The position numbers and the translations under genes are program-made. From AWTP1-13 sp963840445 (GTDB taxonomy: Bacteria > Pseudomonadota > Alphaproteobacteria > Rhizobiales > Hyphomicrobiaceae), in contig CAWIZC010000018.1 of NCBI GenBank assembly GCA_963840445.1, positions 248,001 through 312,000 of the forward strand: 64,000 nt of DNA, read 5' to 3'. Every line of letters starts with the position of its first letter. Within the stretch, counting starts at the first letter, position 1. The notes under the pieces are model-generated. The model did not search any database. It had not been told where the DNA came from and saw only the letters and a program-made list of their open reading frames with translations. Positions 51,239 through 62,270 of the stretch are shown piece by piece.

Positions 51239-52336
51239 ATGCTGGCGCCACCATCCATGTGCGCGTCGCAAGGGGTGACCAAACGCTTCGGCGCGTTCGC
51301 CGCGCTCGACAACGTGTCCCTTGCCGTGGAGCAAGGCAAGCTGGTCTGCTTCCTCGGCCCATCGGGCTGCGGCAAGACCACCCTGCTGCGGGTGATCGCC
51401 GGACTGGAGACGCAGGATGCCGGACGCATCGAGATCGGCGGCCGCGACGTAACCCCGCTACCGCCCTCGCAGCGCGATTTCGGCATCGTCTTCCAATCCT
51501 ACGCGCTGTTTCCCAACCTGACGGTCGCGCAGAACGTCGGCTACGGACTGGTCAACCGCCGCAAGGCGCGCAAGGAGATCAAAGCGCGCGTGGCCGAGTT
51601 GCTGACGCTGGTCGGCCTCCCCGAGCAGACCAGCAAGTATCCTGTTCAGTTGTCGGGCGGCCAGCAGCAGCGTGTGGCATTGGCCCGGGCGCTGGCATCC
51701 TCGCCGTCGCTGCTGCTGCTGGACGAGCCGCTGTCTGCGCTGGACGCCCGGGTGCGCGTGCGCCTGCGCGATGAGATCAAGTCGCTGCAGCGCCGGCTCG
51801 GCATCACCACCATCATGGTGACGCACGACCAGGAAGAGGCGCTCGCCATGGCCGACCGCATCGTGGTCATGAACCGCGGACAGGTCGAGCAGGTCGGATC
51901 GCCGGCCGATATCTATGCCCGGCCCGCGTCAGCGTTCGTTGCCGATTTCGTCGGCGCCATGAACATGTTCGAGGCCGAGGTGGTGGGTCCCGGGCGGGTG
52001 CGTGTGGGGGCGCTGGACCTGGTTTGTAACAGCCTGAACGGCAAACAAGCCGGGCAGCGTGTGGTGCTCGGGCTGCGCCCGGAGGAAGTGCGCGTACGTG
52101 GCGTGGAGGCGGGCTCACCCAATGCCATTCCTGTCGTCGTCGAGCTGCTGGATTTCCTCGGCGCCTTCTGCCGCGCCACCCTGCGGCCGGTAGCGGCCCG
52201 CGATCTCGTACTGCGCTCCGACTTCTCGGCCAACGCCATGCGCGACCTCGGCATCACGGAAGGCCAGACGCTGACCATCGGCCTGCCGCCGGAGTCGCTG
52301 CGCGCATTCGATGCCGCCGCAGCGGGCGGCACATGA
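51239..52336 (+). CDS. phnT: 2-Aminoethylphosphonate ABC transporter ATP-binding protein
   Basis: About 365 residues. TKRFGAFAALDNVSLAV, Walker A GPSGCGKTTLLRVIAGL, Q-loop VFQSYALFPNLTV, signature LSGGQQQRVALARAL, Walker B LLLLDEPLSALDARVR and VTHDQEEALAMADRI. The C-terminal TOBE-like domain runs from about residue 250. The start is uncertain: ATG 51239 is the nearest in frame but has no clear ribosome binding site. The frame from ATG 51187 (DQIVGRVAPGTPSSSAHAG) would join it after another one-base repair. The stop overlaps the permease start by ATGA. Confidence 0.85.
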   Translation: MLAPPSMCASQGVTKRFGAFAALDNVSLAVEQGKLVCFLGPSGCGKTTLLRVIAGLETQDAGRIEIGGRDVTPLPPSQRDFGIVFQSYALFPNLTVAQNVGYGLVNRRKARKEIKARVAELLTLVGLPEQTSKYPVQLSGGQQQRVALARALASSPSLLLLDEPLSALDARVRVRLRDEIKSLQRRLGITTIMVTHDQEEALAMADRIVVMNRGQVEQVGSPADIYARPASAFVADFVGAMNMFEAEVVGPGRVRVGALDLVCNSLNGKQAGQRVVLGLRPEEVRVRGVEAGSPNAIPVVVELLDFLGAFCRATLRPVAARDLVLRSDFSANAMRDLGITEGQTLTIGLPPESLRAFDAAAAGGT

Positions 52337-54030
52337 CCTACGCAGCAACCGTGGTCACGCGGGAACCTCGGCGGATCACCGCCGAGGACGTAGTGATGCG
52401 CGTCGCCATTCTGGCGCTGGTCGTTTTCCTGGTGCTCGCCATTGCGCTGCCGCTGGCAACGCTTCTGTCGAAGAGCTTCCAGGATTCGACCGGGCGCTTC
52501 ATCGGCCTGGCCAACTACGCGCGCTATTTCTCGACGCCGTCGCTGGTCGCCTCGCTGTGGAACAGCTTCTGGGTGGCGATGGTGGCGACCATCATCGTCG
52601 TGCCGCTGGCATTCTTCTATGCGTACGGCCTCACGCGCACTCGCATGCGCGCCAAGGGCTTCTTCCTGGCCGTCGCCCTGCTTCCCCTGTTTGCGCCGTC
52701 CCTGCTGTCGGCCATCTCGCTGATCTACATCTTCGGCAACCAGGGCTTCCTGAAGACCTGGCTGTTCGGCGCCAGCGTGTACGGGCCGATCGGCATCATC
52801 CTGGCGCAGGTGTTCTACTGCCTTCCGCACGCGATGATGATCCTCATCACCGCGCTCGCACTCGCCGACGGAAGGCTTTACGAGGCTGCGGAAGCCATGG
52901 GCACGCCGCGCTGGCGTGTGTTTCTGACGGTCACGCTGCCTGGTGTGCGGTACGGCCTGATATCGGCAATGTTCGTGGTCTTCACGCTGGTGGTGACGGA
53001 TTTCGGCATCGCCAAGGTGATCGGCGGCCAGTTCAACGTGCTGGCGACGGATGCCTACAAGCAGGTGATCGGCCAGCAGAACTTCGAGATGGGCGCGGTG
53101 GTCGGTTTCGTGCTGCTGGTGCCCGCCGTGGTCGCCTTCGCCCTCGACCGGCACATCCAGCGGCGCCAGGTGGCGCTGCTGTCGGCGCGCGCCGTGCCGC
53201 TCGAGCCGCGCGTCAACCGCCTGAAGGACACGGCATTCTTGTTCTATTGCCTGGTGATCGGCGGCCTCGTTGCAGCCGTGCTCGGCGTGGCCGTATGGGG
53301 CTCGTTCATCACCTATTGGCCCTACAATCTCACGCTGTCGCTGAAGAACTATAATTTCGCGGAGTTCGAGCCGAACGGCTTTGGGCCCTACTTCGCTTCC
53401 TTGCAGATGGCTGCTATCGCCGCGGTTCTCGGCACGGCCATCATCTTCAGTGGTGCCTACCTGATCGAGAAGGGCCAGGGCTTCGCGTCCGGCCGGGCCT
53501 TCGCACAGTTGCTGGCCATGCTGCCGATGGCGGTGCCGGGCCTGGTGCTCGGGCTCGGCTACGTGTTCTTCATCAACGCCAGGTGGAACCCGTTGGGCAT
53601 CCTGTACGGAACCATCCTGCTGCTGGCCATCAACTGCATCGCCCACTTCTACACCACCGCGCACATCACCGCCGTCACTGCGCTGAAGCAGATCGACAAC
53701 GAGTTCGAGGCGGTGTCGGCGTCCCTGAAGGTGCCGTTCTACCGCACTTTCACCCGGGTCACGGTGCCGATCTGCATGCCGGCCATCCTCGACATCGCCA
53801 TCTATATGTTCGTGAACGCACTGACCACGGTGTCGGCCGTTATTTTCCTGTACGGCGCCTCCAACAAGCTGGCCTCCATCTCGGTGGTGCACATGGATGA
53901 GGCCGGCGCCACGGCGGCGGCGGCGGCCATGGCAACCCTGATCGTGCTGACCGCACTCGCCGCCAAGCTGTTGCACCTCCTGCTCGATCGCCTGGTGTTC
54001 GGTAAACTGCAGGCCTGGCGCAGGCGGTAG
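52333..54030 (+). CDS. 2-Aminoethylphosphonate ABC transporter permease, two permease domains fused
   Basis: 565 residues with about twelve helices. Two binding-protein-dependent permease domains lie in one chain. The first EAA loop is LYEAAEAMGTPRWRVFLTVTLPG (residues about 180-205) and the second is FEAVSASLKVPFYRTFTRVTVP (about 460-480). A cytoplasmic linker near residue 285 (LSARAVPLEPRVNRLKD) joins them. In some bacteria these are separate PhnU and PhnV proteins. The fused form is the usual putative 2-AEP permease subunit in many proteobacteria. It is translationally coupled to the ATPase gene. Confidence 0.88.
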   Translation: MTYAATVVTREPRRITAEDVVMRVAILALVVFLVLAIALPLATLLSKSFQDSTGRFIGLANYARYFSTPSLVASLWNSFWVAMVATIIVVPLAFFYAYGLTRTRMRAKGFFLAVALLPLFAPSLLSAISLIYIFGNQGFLKTWLFGASVYGPIGIILAQVFYCLPHAMMILITALALADGRLYEAAEAMGTPRWRVFLTVTLPGVRYGLISAMFVVFTLVVTDFGIAKVIGGQFNVLATDAYKQVIGQQNFEMGAVVGFVLLVPAVVAFALDRHIQRRQVALLSARAVPLEPRVNRLKDTAFLFYCLVIGGLVAAVLGVAVWGSFITYWPYNLTLSLKNYNFAEFEPNGFGPYFASLQMAAIAAVLGTAIIFSGAYLIEKGQGFASGRAFAQLLAMLPMAVPGLVLGLGYVFFINARWNPLGILYGTILLLAINCIAHFYTTAHITAVTALKQIDNEFEAVSASLKVPFYRTFTRVTVPICMPAILDIAIYMFVNALTTVSAVIFLYGASNKLASISVVHMDEAGATAAAAAMATLIVLTALAAKLLHLLLDRLVFGKLQAWRRR

Positions 54031-54175
54031 TCGGCGCCGGATCGGAGGTGATGACCCGCAACTGCGGGCCCCCGAACCGCCGCGTCCCGGTGTACAATGG
54101 CGCGACAGCGACTCGCAGGAACGCAGGCCATGCCGCGCAGTTCTGATGTCGTGACCGAACCGACCTGGAGAGACC

Positions 54176-55594
54176 ATGATGAGGCGAAATCGGCGGGCGA
54201 AGATTGTTGCAACCCTCGGCCCTGCAAGCTCGGACGCGACCATCATCCGTCGCCTGTTCGAGGCTGGCGTCGACGTGTTTCGCCTCAATTTTAGTCATGG
54301 CAGCAAAGAGGACCATGCCAGCCGTTACGAGATCATCCGGCGAATCGAGCGCGAGCTGGGCCGGCCCATTGCGATCCTGCAGGATCTGCAGGGGCCCAAG
54401 ATCCGCATCGGCACACTTGGCGGCGGCAAGGCCATGCTGCAGGTCGGAGCGGTGGTGCGCTTCGATTCCGACAAGCAGCCTGGCGATCAGAGCCGCCTGC
54501 CCCTGCTGCACCCCGAGGTTTACCAGGCCATTGCGCCCGGGCATCAGGTGCTGATCAACGACGGCCGCGTGCGGCTCGAAGTAATCGGCTGCGGGTCTAC
54601 GCATTTCGATGCGCGCGTGATGGTCGGCGGCGAGGTTAGTGATCGCAAGGGCGTCAACCTGCCCGACACCCTGCTGCAACTGTCACCGATCACGGCCAAG
54701 GACCGTGCCGATCTGGAATTCGGCCTGTCCCTCGGTGTCGACTTCGTAGCGCTGTCGTTCGTGCAGCAACCATCAGATGTGATCGAGGGCCGCAGCCTGA
54801 TCGGCGACCGAGCCGCTCTGATGGTGAAGATCGAGAAGCCGGCCGCGCTGAAGCGGATCAAGGAGATCATCCAGCTTGCCGATGCCGTGATGGTGGCGCG
54901 CGGCGACCTCGGAGTCGAAATCCCGGCAGAGGATGTGCCGGGCTGGCAGAAGGACATCGTGCGCGAGTGCCGGATGGCCGGCAAGCCGGTGATCATCGCC
55001 ACGCAGATGCTGGAGTCGATGATCCAATCGCCGACACCCACTCGTGCGGAAGCCTCGGACGTGGCGACGGGGGTTTACGACGGCGCCGATGCCGTCATGC
55101 TGTCGGCCGAGTCGGCGTCCGGCGCCTTTCCCCTCGAGGCGGTCGCCATGATGGATCGCATCATCTCTCACACCGAGAACCACGGGGCCTATCGGTCGAT
55201 CATCGATGCGCTGGAGCCCAGTATCGAGGGCACCGTGTCGCATGCGGTATCGGCGGCGGCGGCCGAGATTGCCGATCGGCTGGGAGCAGCGGCCATGGTG
55301 GCCTTCACGTCGAGCGGCAATACGGCCAGCCGCGTGGCGCGCCAGCGCTCGCGTGTGCCGATCGTAGGCGTGACGCCGAACGAGAAGTCGGCGCGGCAGC
55401 TCGCCCTGCTGTGGGGCGTGCACAGCGTCAAGTCGGAAGAGATCGGAAGCTTCCGCGAGATGGTCGAGAGGGCCGCGGGCCACGCCCGCAACGAAGGCTA
55501 CGCCAAACGCGGCGACAACATCGTGGTGATCGCCGGCGTGCCGTTTGGCCAGGCAGGGACGACCAACAATATCCGCGTGCTTTCGGTGTCCTGA
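54176..55594 (+). CDS. pyk: Pyruvate kinase
   Basis: 472 residues. It transfers phosphate from phosphoenolpyruvate to ADP. The barrel shows RAKIVATLGPASSDATIIRRLF, VFRLNFSHGSKEDH, ILQDLQGPKIRIG, KDRADLEFGLSLGVDFVALSFV and MVKIEKPAALKRIKEI with the catalytic Lys. VMVARGDLGVEIPAEDVP is the metal site, followed by the family signature ATQMLESMIQSPTPTRAEASDV. The C-terminal allosteric domain is complete. GGAG lies five bases before the ATG; a second in-frame ATG follows immediately. Gap to the phosphonate permease 145 bp, so it probably has its own promoter. Confidence 0.96.
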   Translation: MMRRNRRAKIVATLGPASSDATIIRRLFEAGVDVFRLNFSHGSKEDHASRYEIIRRIERELGRPIAILQDLQGPKIRIGTLGGGKAMLQVGAVVRFDSDKQPGDQSRLPLLHPEVYQAIAPGHQVLINDGRVRLEVIGCGSTHFDARVMVGGEVSDRKGVNLPDTLLQLSPITAKDRADLEFGLSLGVDFVALSFVQQPSDVIEGRSLIGDRAALMVKIEKPAALKRIKEIIQLADAVMVARGDLGVEIPAEDVPGWQKDIVRECRMAGKPVIIATQMLESMIQSPTPTRAEASDVATGVYDGADAVMLSAESASGAFPLEAVAMMDRIISHTENHGAYRSIIDALEPSIEGTVSHAVSAAAAEIADRLGAAAMVAFTSSGNTASRVARQRSRVPIVGVTPNEKSARQLALLWGVHSVKSEEIGSFREMVERAAGHARNEGYAKRGDNIVVIAGVPFGQAGTTNNIRVLSVS

Positions 55595-55738
55595 ATCGGG
55601 ATCTCCGGCACGCGCGGAGCGGTCGTCGCGAAGACGCGCTGCGGAGAATACTTCGTCGACCGAGAGGTCGATATCAGGCTCAAGCTCGACAATTAGCCGG
55701 AAAGTTGCCAGCCCGCCGATACGAGATCCGGCCCCCGC

Positions 55739-58018
<2,280 letters not shown>

Positions 58019-58247
58019 GCTCTGCCTCCCCGTTGTTCGTTGTCGCCGACCCGGCCGCTGCGACCGGGCGCCCGGCCCATTGTGAGCCGTAGCGAAGGTC
58101 CATGCCGTGTCTGTGAAGGCCGGCTCCGTTCTTGCCGCAAGACGGTAAGGCAAGACGTCGCGGCAGGGCGAGCGGAATATGCAGGACCGTTACGGGATCA
58201 AGCGGTCGCGGCGAACGGCGCCCCTACACTGGGTCCGCAGCGCAGGA

Positions 58248-58874
58248 TCACCGATCCCAGATGAGCACACGAATTGGCGTCGGATTGAAGCCGTTACAGG
58301 GGTTGTTGATCTGCGGACAGTTGGAGATGACGCACAGCACGTCCATGTCCTCCGCCAGCAGATCCACATAGGCCCGCGGGTCGGAGATGCCGTCCACCAC
58401 GGTGAAGTTCCCGGACGGGTCGATGGGCACGTTCATGAAGAAATTGACGTTGGCAACCATGTCCCGCTTCGACATGCCGTGCTTGGCGAACTCCAGCAGG
58501 AAATTTTCCCGGCAAGCGTGCTGATACTTGGTTGCCTCTCCGAACCTGACCGCATTGCTTTCGCACGAGCAGCATCCGGCCGACGTGTCATGCCGGCCGC
58601 AGGTATCGGCGACCACGGTCATCATCACGCGGCCCTCACTTGATATGAGCTGCGTGCCGACACCGATGTAGGCACCGCCCTGGACGCGCATGGTGTCCTG
58701 GGCGCTGTAGCGCTCGGCGTGGTCGTCGGCCCGGTAGAAGAGCGCGTCGACCGCCTGCTGGCCTTCGCTGTCGATGATGCGCAACGTCTGTCCGCGCTTG
58801 ACGACGCGCGACCACGGCCTCTCCGCCGGTATCACATGGTCGTAGATCGCCGACGCTGGATCACGAGCAGTCAT
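58248..58874 (-). CDS. DUF1989 protein, urea carboxylase-associated UAAP2 type (carboxyguanidine deiminase CgdB-like)
   Basis: 208 residues. DUF1989 core: VVKRGQTLRIIDSEGQQAVDALFY, VGTQLISSEGRVMMTVVADTCGRHDTSAGCCSCESNA (given in parts: the Cys-Gly-x-His-Asp box and the GCCSCES box, likely metal ligands), NVNFFMNVPIDPSG and MDVLCVISNCPQINNPCNG. UAAP1/UAAP2 pairs have been shown to act as carboxyguanidine deiminase in guanidine use, and this is the UAAP2-like member. The carboxylase and allophanate hydrolase genes expected in such loci are not in the window. Confidence 0.8.
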   Translation of the reverse strand: MTARDPASAIYDHVIPAERPWSRVVKRGQTLRIIDSEGQQAVDALFYRADDHAERYSAQDTMRVQGGAYIGVGTQLISSEGRVMMTVVADTCGRHDTSAGCCSCESNAVRFGEATKYQHACRENFLLEFAKHGMSKRDMVANVNFFMNVPIDPSGNFTVVDGISDPRAYVDLLAEDMDVLCVISNCPQINNPCNGFNPTPIRVLIWDR

Positions 58875-58892
58875 GGCGCCATCCTATTTCTA

Positions 58893-59714
58893 CTACTTGG
58901 CGAGCCGGTCGGTGAATTCGAACGCCCGCACCGCCTCCGCCGTCGCGGTGCGGCACGGATCCTTGGGTGCATAGGCGCGGCCGCTGTGGCGGATCACCTC
59001 AATCGGCGGCCATTCGGCGTCCGCGCCCGGATGCAGCGGATGAGGGCAGTTGGAGATCGCGACCAGGAGGTCCATCTCGGCACGCAAGTCGACGAAATCG
59101 CCGGGCCGCTTCTTGCCTTGCGCCCACTGAAAGCGGCCGCCACTGTCGACGCTGACGGGCGCAAAAAACGATATGGCTGGGGGTATGTCGCGCCGGTCGA
59201 AGCCCAGCTTGGCGGTCGCGGCGACGAGGTTTTCCCGGGTGTTGCGCCGATAGGGCTCGTTGCTACCCACGGATTGCGAGGCCGGCACCGATCCGCCCAC
59301 CAGGGCGTCATGCGCGCCGCTAGTGTCCTCGACGATCGACAGCATAATGCGGCCCATGTCGGAGAGAATGATGCGTCCGCGCCGCAGGGCGGCGCTCCAT
59401 TGCACTTTCACGGTATCGGCGAGGTTGATGCGCTCGGAGGGGTCCGCCTCGCGCCAGGCAACCAAGGTCGGCGTTGCGGCTCCGTTCACATCCACCAGTC
59501 GCAGCATCTCGCCACGGCGCAGCCGCGTCGTCATGTACCAGCCGCCGGGCACGTCCTCGCGATGGATGATAGCGGCCGCTGGGATCGGCACTGAGCCCAA
59601 CACGGTTGGCGACGGCAGGCCATCCAAGGCCTCGCCCTGACCCGCCGCGCGCAGCTCTTCATAGCGGCGGCGGTTGGCTTCGGCGGCGTCGCTCCTGGCC
59701 TTGGGAGTCGTCAT
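58893..59714 (-). CDS. DUF1989 protein, urea carboxylase-associated UAAP1 type (CgdA-like)
   Basis: 273 residues. A charged N-terminal helix (EANRRRYEELRAAGQGEAL) precedes the DUF1989 core: VPGGWYMTTRLRRGEMLRLVDVNG, IILSDMGRIMLSIVEDTSGAHDALVGGS, AISFFAPVSVDSGG, RAEMDLLVAISNCPHPLHPG. The Gly-x-His-Asp element is kept but the Cys cluster of the UAAP2 protein is replaced, in keeping with a heteromeric pair in which one subunit carries the metal site. It lies 18 bp upstream of the UAAP2-type gene. The specific reaction is inferred from the family pair. Confidence 0.8.
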   Translation of the reverse strand: MTTPKARSDAAEANRRRYEELRAAGQGEALDGLPSPTVLGSVPIPAAAIIHREDVPGGWYMTTRLRRGEMLRLVDVNGAATPTLVAWREADPSERINLADTVKVQWSAALRRGRIILSDMGRIMLSIVEDTSGAHDALVGGSVPASQSVGSNEPYRRNTRENLVAATAKLGFDRRDIPPAISFFAPVSVDSGGRFQWAQGKKRPGDFVDLRAEMDLLVAISNCPHPLHPGADAEWPPIEVIRHSGRAYAPKDPCRTATAEAVRAFEFTDRLAK

Positions 59715-59741
59715 GCGTCTGCTCCGTTGCGAGCGTGGGGC

Positions 59742-60344
59742 TCAGGTGATGGTGAAGTGCGCCTCGACCGGCCGGCCGGCGACGCCATTGATCGGCAGGA
59801 TGTCCTGCGGACACGCCGAGAAGGCGATGGTGAGATCCATTTCCGCGCGCAGGACCACGTAGCTGCTCGGCACGGGCTTGGGCGGCGCGCCGAAACTCAA
59901 GCCACCCTCCCCGGTCCAGGGAATGTTCATGAACAGATTGAGGGGGCTTGGCACGTGCGGCGACGTCATGCCGAGATCGGCCAGGGCGGCGATCAGATTG
60001 TCGGCGCAGTTGTCGTGGTGGCCTTCGACGCCCAGGAAGGCGTAGCGATAGCGGTCGCAGGCCGCGATCAGCGTGTCGTGGATGCCGCCGGAGGTGTCCT
60101 CGACCAGCGTCAGGATCGGGCGGCGCCGGTTGGTGCGCAGGACGTCGCCGACGCGGGGAACAATCCGCAATGTGTGAGCGCGGGTGTGCTCCATCGACAT
60201 GAACTCGCTGGGGTCAACGCGATTGAACGCCCAGGTGTCGACCACCTGTTCGCCGTGCGTGTTGATGACCTTGACGTGGCCACCGCGCACAACGTGCGCC
60301 GCCTTGCCTCGACGAGCCGGTATCTCGATCAACGCTTCCGTCAT
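59742..60344 (-). CDS. DUF1989 protein, third paralogue
   Basis: 200 residues. HVVRGGHVKVINTHGEQVVDTWAF, LRIVPRVGDVLRTNRRRPIL, VEDTSGGIHDTLIAACDRYRY with the His-Asp pair and a Cys, then HHDNCADNLIAALADLG, SPLNLFMNIPWTGEGG and RAEMDLTIAFSACPQDILPING. It is a stand-alone DUF1989 of a different branch from the UAAP pair. It lies 27 bp upstream of the UAAP1-type gene and 22 bp downstream of ridA, so it is in the same operon. Substrate unknown. Confidence 0.8.
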   Translation of the reverse strand: MTEALIEIPARRGKAAHVVRGGHVKVINTHGEQVVDTWAFNRVDPSEFMSMEHTRAHTLRIVPRVGDVLRTNRRRPILTLVEDTSGGIHDTLIAACDRYRYAFLGVEGHHDNCADNLIAALADLGMTSPHVPSPLNLFMNIPWTGEGGLSFGAPPKPVPSSYVVLRAEMDLTIAFSACPQDILPINGVAGRPVEAHFTIT

Positions 60345-60366
60345 CTGGCGATTTCCCTGCAGTGCG

Positions 60367-60759
60367 CTAGCTGCGCTTTGCGATCAGATCGATCTCGACT
60401 ATCCCGCCTCTGGCCAGATGCGTCACTCCGACTGTGGTCCGGGCGGGCAGGCGATTCGGGTCGAAATAGGAGGTGTAGATCGCGTTCATGGCGGCATAGT
60501 CCCGCTCGAATGCCGTCAGGAATATGCGCACGCACACCACGTCCGCAAACGTGAGGCCCACGCCATCGAGCACGCGGGTGAGATTGTCCATGACTTTGCG
60601 GGTCTGCGCCTCGATGCCCTCGGGCACCGACAGCGCATCGTCGTCGGGATCCGTCGCCAGCTGCCCCGTCACGAACACGAAGCCGTCCGCCTCAACGGCA
60701 TGGCTGTAAGGCGCGACCGGCTTGGGCGCGTTGGGCATGAAGTGAAAGACGGGTGACAT
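60367..60759 (-). CDS. RidA family protein (YjgF/YER057c/UK114)
   Basis: 130 residues of the trimeric chorismate mutase-like fold. PNAPKPVAPYSHAVEADGFVFVTGQLATDP is the N-terminal signature region. EAQTRKVMDNLTRVLDGVG is in the middle. LPARTTVGVTHLARGGIVEIDLIA carries the conserved Arg that binds substrate carboxylates. RidA hydrolyses reactive imines and enamines; other Rid groups act in specific catabolic pathways. Placed between the ABC importer and the DUF1989 genes, it could clear an imine formed when the imported nitrogen compound is broken down. Confidence 0.88.
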   Translation of the reverse strand: MSPVFHFMPNAPKPVAPYSHAVEADGFVFVTGQLATDPDDDALSVPEGIEAQTRKVMDNLTRVLDGVGLTFADVVCVRIFLTAFERDYAAMNAIYTSYFDPNRLPARTTVGVTHLARGGIVEIDLIAKRS

Positions 60760-60783
60760 AGCCTTGGTCCTTGGCTCAAAGGT

Positions 60784-61617
60784 TCAAGCGGGTGATCCGG
60801 ATGCAGCGCCGTTGGCATGCGGTGCGCCGTTGCCGGCGTAGCGAAGCAGGAACTGTCGCGCGCGTTCGGTCGCAGGCGCGGTAAAGAACTCGCCGGGAGC
60901 GGCGGTCTCGACGATGCGGCCGCGGTCCAGGAACACGATACGGCTGGCCGCCTCGCGGGCAAAGCCCATCTCGTGGGTTACCACCACCATCGTCATGCCA
61001 TCGGCCGCCAGGGCGCGCATCACGGCCAGCACCTCGCCGACCAGCTCCGGGTCGAGGGCGCTGGTAGGCTCATCGAACAGCAGCAGCTCCGGACGCATCG
61101 CAAGAGCGCGGGCGATCCCGACGCGCTGCTTCTGCCCGCCGGACAGCTTGGCCGGGAACACATCTCTCTTGTCGATCAAGCCCACCTTAGCGAGCAGCGC
61201 CTCGGCCTCCTGGCGTACTTCCGCCTTGGGCCTGCGCTGCACCTGGACAGGCGCTTCCATGACGTTTTGCAGAACGGTCAGGTGTGGCCAGAGCGCGAAA
61301 TGCTGGAACACCATGCCGATGCGGGTGCGGATGCGCGACAGGTCCCGGTCGCTCATCACCACGCCGCCGGTGGTCACGCCGATGGGCTCGCCGCTCAGGT
61401 ACACCTGGCCGCTGTCGGGCCTCTCCAGCCAGTTGATGCATCGGAGCAGCGTCGACTTGCCCGAGCCTGACGGACCTAGCAGGCAGACCGTCTCGCCGCG
61501 CTGCACCCGCAGATTGATGTCGTCCAGCACCGCGAGCGAGCCGAACGCCTTCGAGACGCCAGCAACGGTCAGAACCGGGCGCGCCTCGTCTGCAACCGAT
61601 GGCCGGGGCGCAGTCAT
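60784..61617 (-). CDS. Polar amino acid-type ABC transporter ATP-binding protein
   Basis: 277 residues from ATG 61617, overlapping the permease stop by ATGA. AGVSKAFGSLAVLDDINLRV, Walker A GPSGSGKSTLLRCINWLE, Q-loop MVFQHFALWPHLTVLQNV, signature LSGGQKQRVGIARAL, Walker B LLLFDEPTSALDPELVGEV and VVTHEMGFAREAASRI are of the GlnQ/HisP type. The Ala-rich tail (NGAPHANGAASGSPA) is longer than usual. It powers import with the two permeases encoded just upstream. Confidence 0.92.
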   Translation of the reverse strand: MTAPRPSVADEARPVLTVAGVSKAFGSLAVLDDINLRVQRGETVCLLGPSGSGKSTLLRCINWLERPDSGQVYLSGEPIGVTTGGVVMSDRDLSRIRTRIGMVFQHFALWPHLTVLQNVMEAPVQVQRRPKAEVRQEAEALLAKVGLIDKRDVFPAKLSGGQKQRVGIARALAMRPELLLFDEPTSALDPELVGEVLAVMRALAADGMTMVVVTHEMGFAREAASRIVFLDRGRIVETAAPGEFFTAPATERARQFLLRYAGNGAPHANGAASGSPA

Positions 61618-62270
61618 CGCCGCGCCTCCGCGACGCGGCCGACGGCGGCCACACAGGCCTCCACCGTCAGACAGAGGATCCAATACAGTAGCACCGCCGT
61701 GATGAACGCGGCGAAGGGTATGTAATGGCGCGACTGGATCGAGCTCGCCGCATGGGTCAGCTCCGGCAAGGCAATGACCGTGAGAAAGGCGCTGTCCTTG
61801 ATGATCTGTATCACCTGGTTGCCGATGACCGGCGCAGCCGACAACACCAGCGGCGGCAGCACGATCCGGCGAAAATGGCTGAGACCCGTAAAGCCGAAAG
61901 CGTAGCCGGCATCGATAGGTTCGATCGGCTGGGCAGCCCACGCACCGCGCAGGATCTCCGCCATATAAGCCGCGTTGTAGATTGTGAGCGCGACCAAGCC
62001 AGCGTTCCAGTTGTCAAAATTAACGCCCACGGACGGCAAGCCATAATACACGATGTAGGCGAACAACAGGAACGGAACGCAGCGCATGCCGTCCACAAAG
62101 CCGCCGGCAAGCCACCGGGAGCTCCTGCGCGGCGACATCAGTAGGACGGTCAGGAGCGCCCCGAGCAGCAGAGCCGCGACCGTGGAGACCACCGAGAGCA
62201 CGATGGTGTTGGACAGGCCGCTGATAAGCAGATCGCGCTCTCGCCACACGATGAGGAAGTCGTGGATCAT
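61614..62270 (-). CDS. Polar amino acid-type ABC transporter permease, subunit 2
   Basis: 218 residues from ATG 62270, which overlaps the stop of the other permease gene by ATGA. GLSNTIVLSVVSTVAALLLGALLTV, FVDGMRCVPFLLFAYIVYYGLP, and the EAA loop AGYAFGFTGLSHFRRIVLPPLVL are typical of HisM/GlnP proteins. About five helices. It forms the channel as a heterodimer with subunit 1. Confidence 0.9.
   Translation of the reverse strand: MIHDFLIVWRERDLLISGLSNTIVLSVVSTVAALLLGALLTVLLMSPRRSSRWLAGGFVDGMRCVPFLLFAYIVYYGLPSVGVNFDNWNAGLVALTIYNAAYMAEILRGAWAAQPIEPIDAGYAFGFTGLSHFRRIVLPPLVLSAAPVIGNQVIQIIKDSAFLTVIALPELTHAASSIQSRHYIPFAAFITAVLLYWILCLTVEACVAAVGRVAEARR

Noticed and set aside
54055..54068. Hairpin CCCGC-AACT-GCGGG after the phosphonate permease
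   Set aside because: Only a five-base stem with no T run; too weak to call a terminator.
51913..54288. A 791-codon - strand open frame across the phosphonate permease
   Set aside because: Composition is dominated by His, Arg, Gln and Asp with no hydrophobic core, and the opposite strand carries a clear two-domain permease.
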